Below are positions 5,225 to 5,716 of a stretch of DNA of 5,716 bases, piece after piece; positions within the stretch are counted from its first letter, which is position 1, and each line of letters opens with the position of its first letter. The stretch comes from Erysipelotrichaceae bacterium (lineage in GTDB: Bacteria; Bacillota_I; Bacilli_A; Erysipelotrichales; Erysipelotrichaceae): contig JAFZQL010000151.1 of the NCBI GenBank assembly GCA_017620435.1, positions 1-5,716 on the forward strand, read 5' to 3'. The notes under the pieces were generated by a model. The model saw only the letters and a program-made list of their open reading frames with translations. It was not told the DNA's origin and searched no databases. Position numbers and translations under genes: made by a program.

Positions 5225-5716
5225 CCTCAACTTCCTTCAGGCAGTATCCGACGCCATGAACCGTACGTATGTCGTCTCCTGCATCTCCCAGCTTGTTTCT
5301 AAGGGTCCCGATATGCACATCGATCGTTCTTGATTCACCCAGATAATCGCTGCCCCAGATCTTCTCCAGCAGCTGGTCCCTTGAAAAAACGATCCCCGGA
5401 TTCTCGCACAGCAATAGTAACAGCTCGTATTCCTTCAAAGTCAGGTTCAAGATCGCATCATCATGTTTCACGCTGCGCTTCAGTTTGTCGATCTCGATAT
5501 CCTTGTAGGAAACGATATCCGATGGAACATTGTTTCTGCTTCTTCTTAAGACAGCTTTGATCCTTGATACCATCTCCATCATCCCGAACGGCTTGGAAAG
5601 ATAATCATCCGCGCCCATGTCCAGGCCGGTGATCTTGTCGTATTCGCTGGTCTTTGCTGTAGCCATGATGACCGGAATATCTTTGTATTCCCTGCTGTTT
5701 TTCAGTTCCTTCAGGA
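5214..5716 (-). CDS. phoP: OmpR/PhoB-family response regulator, PhoP type, N-terminus outside window
   Basis: The C-terminal 166 residues of a two-component transcription factor; the open frame runs through the right edge with two leading bases. Seen: the end of the receiver domain with PVIMATAK (visible residues 14-21, switch Thr T19), GLDMGADDYLSKPFG (30-44, conserved Lys K41) and the alpha-5 helix ending in LRRS. After a short linker comes an OmpR-type winged helix at about 68-161, with LTLKEYELLLLL (91-102), FSRDQLLEKIWG (110-121), recognition helix SRTIDVHIGTLRNKLGD (128-144) and wing IRTVHGVGYCL (149-159). Family members are about 225-240 residues long, so roughly 65-75 residues, including the phosphoacceptor Asp, are missing. 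The overlap with the kinase gene shows a coupled operon. It probably binds the TTTACA repeat before the transporter gene. The family is certain; the PhoP assignment comes from context. Confidence 0.85.
   Translation of the reverse strand, partial: LKELKNSREYKDIPVIMATAKTSEYDKITGLDMGADDYLSKPFGMMEMVSRIKAVLRRSRNNVPSDIVSYKDIEIDKLKRSVKHDDAILNLTLKEYELLLLLCENPGIVFSRDQLLEKIWGSDYLGESRTIDVHIGTLRNKLGDAGDDIRTVHGVGYCLKEVEDGQ

Overview
The window (5716 bases) is moderately AT-rich bacterial DNA. Every supported gene lies on the minus strand, so the text below goes from the right end to the left, the direction of transcription. The purine-rich Shine-Dalgarno sites, the PhoP/PhoR-type pair with a clostridial-style membrane linker, and a Bacillus-type PhoP box suggest a Bacillota (Firmicutes) member. 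A gut or oral Clostridia or Erysipelotrichia relative is a guess I cannot confirm without a search.

Right half, phosphate module (about 5716-1546). An OmpR-family response regulator, cut at its N-terminus by the window edge, overlaps a sensor histidine kinase with a PhoR layout (TM, extracellular domain, TM, PAS, HisKA, HATPase). A 76-base gap follows. It holds two TTTACA repeats exactly 11 bp apart, which match the B. subtilis PhoP-box pattern, and a hairpin that places the next gene's ribosome binding site in its loop. Then comes a 559-residue Na+/phosphate cotransporter with a C-terminal PhoU domain. Nine bases later comes an 84-residue two-TM protein of unknown function, whose ribosome binding site overlaps the transporter stop. 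The simplest reading is a phosphate-starvation unit: sensor, regulator, regulated Pi transporter and small membrane partner.

Middle, gene-poor stretch (about 1155-1545). I see no convincing gene. There is a long imperfect hairpin, repeated GGGACAT words that recall insertion-sequence ends, smaller hairpins, a weak terminator-like hairpin, and then the promoter and operator of the next operon.

Left part, toxin-antitoxin operon (about 1236-25). A TTGAAA-N17-TACAAT promoter overlaps two perfect palindromes. It drives an AbrB/MazE-like antitoxin, a RelE/ParE-like toxin and a GNAT acetyltransferase, separated by gaps of only 3 and 2 bases. The acetyltransferase as tightly coupled third gene is the most unusual arrangement in the window. 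I see no rRNA, tRNA, CRISPR array or intact mobile element.
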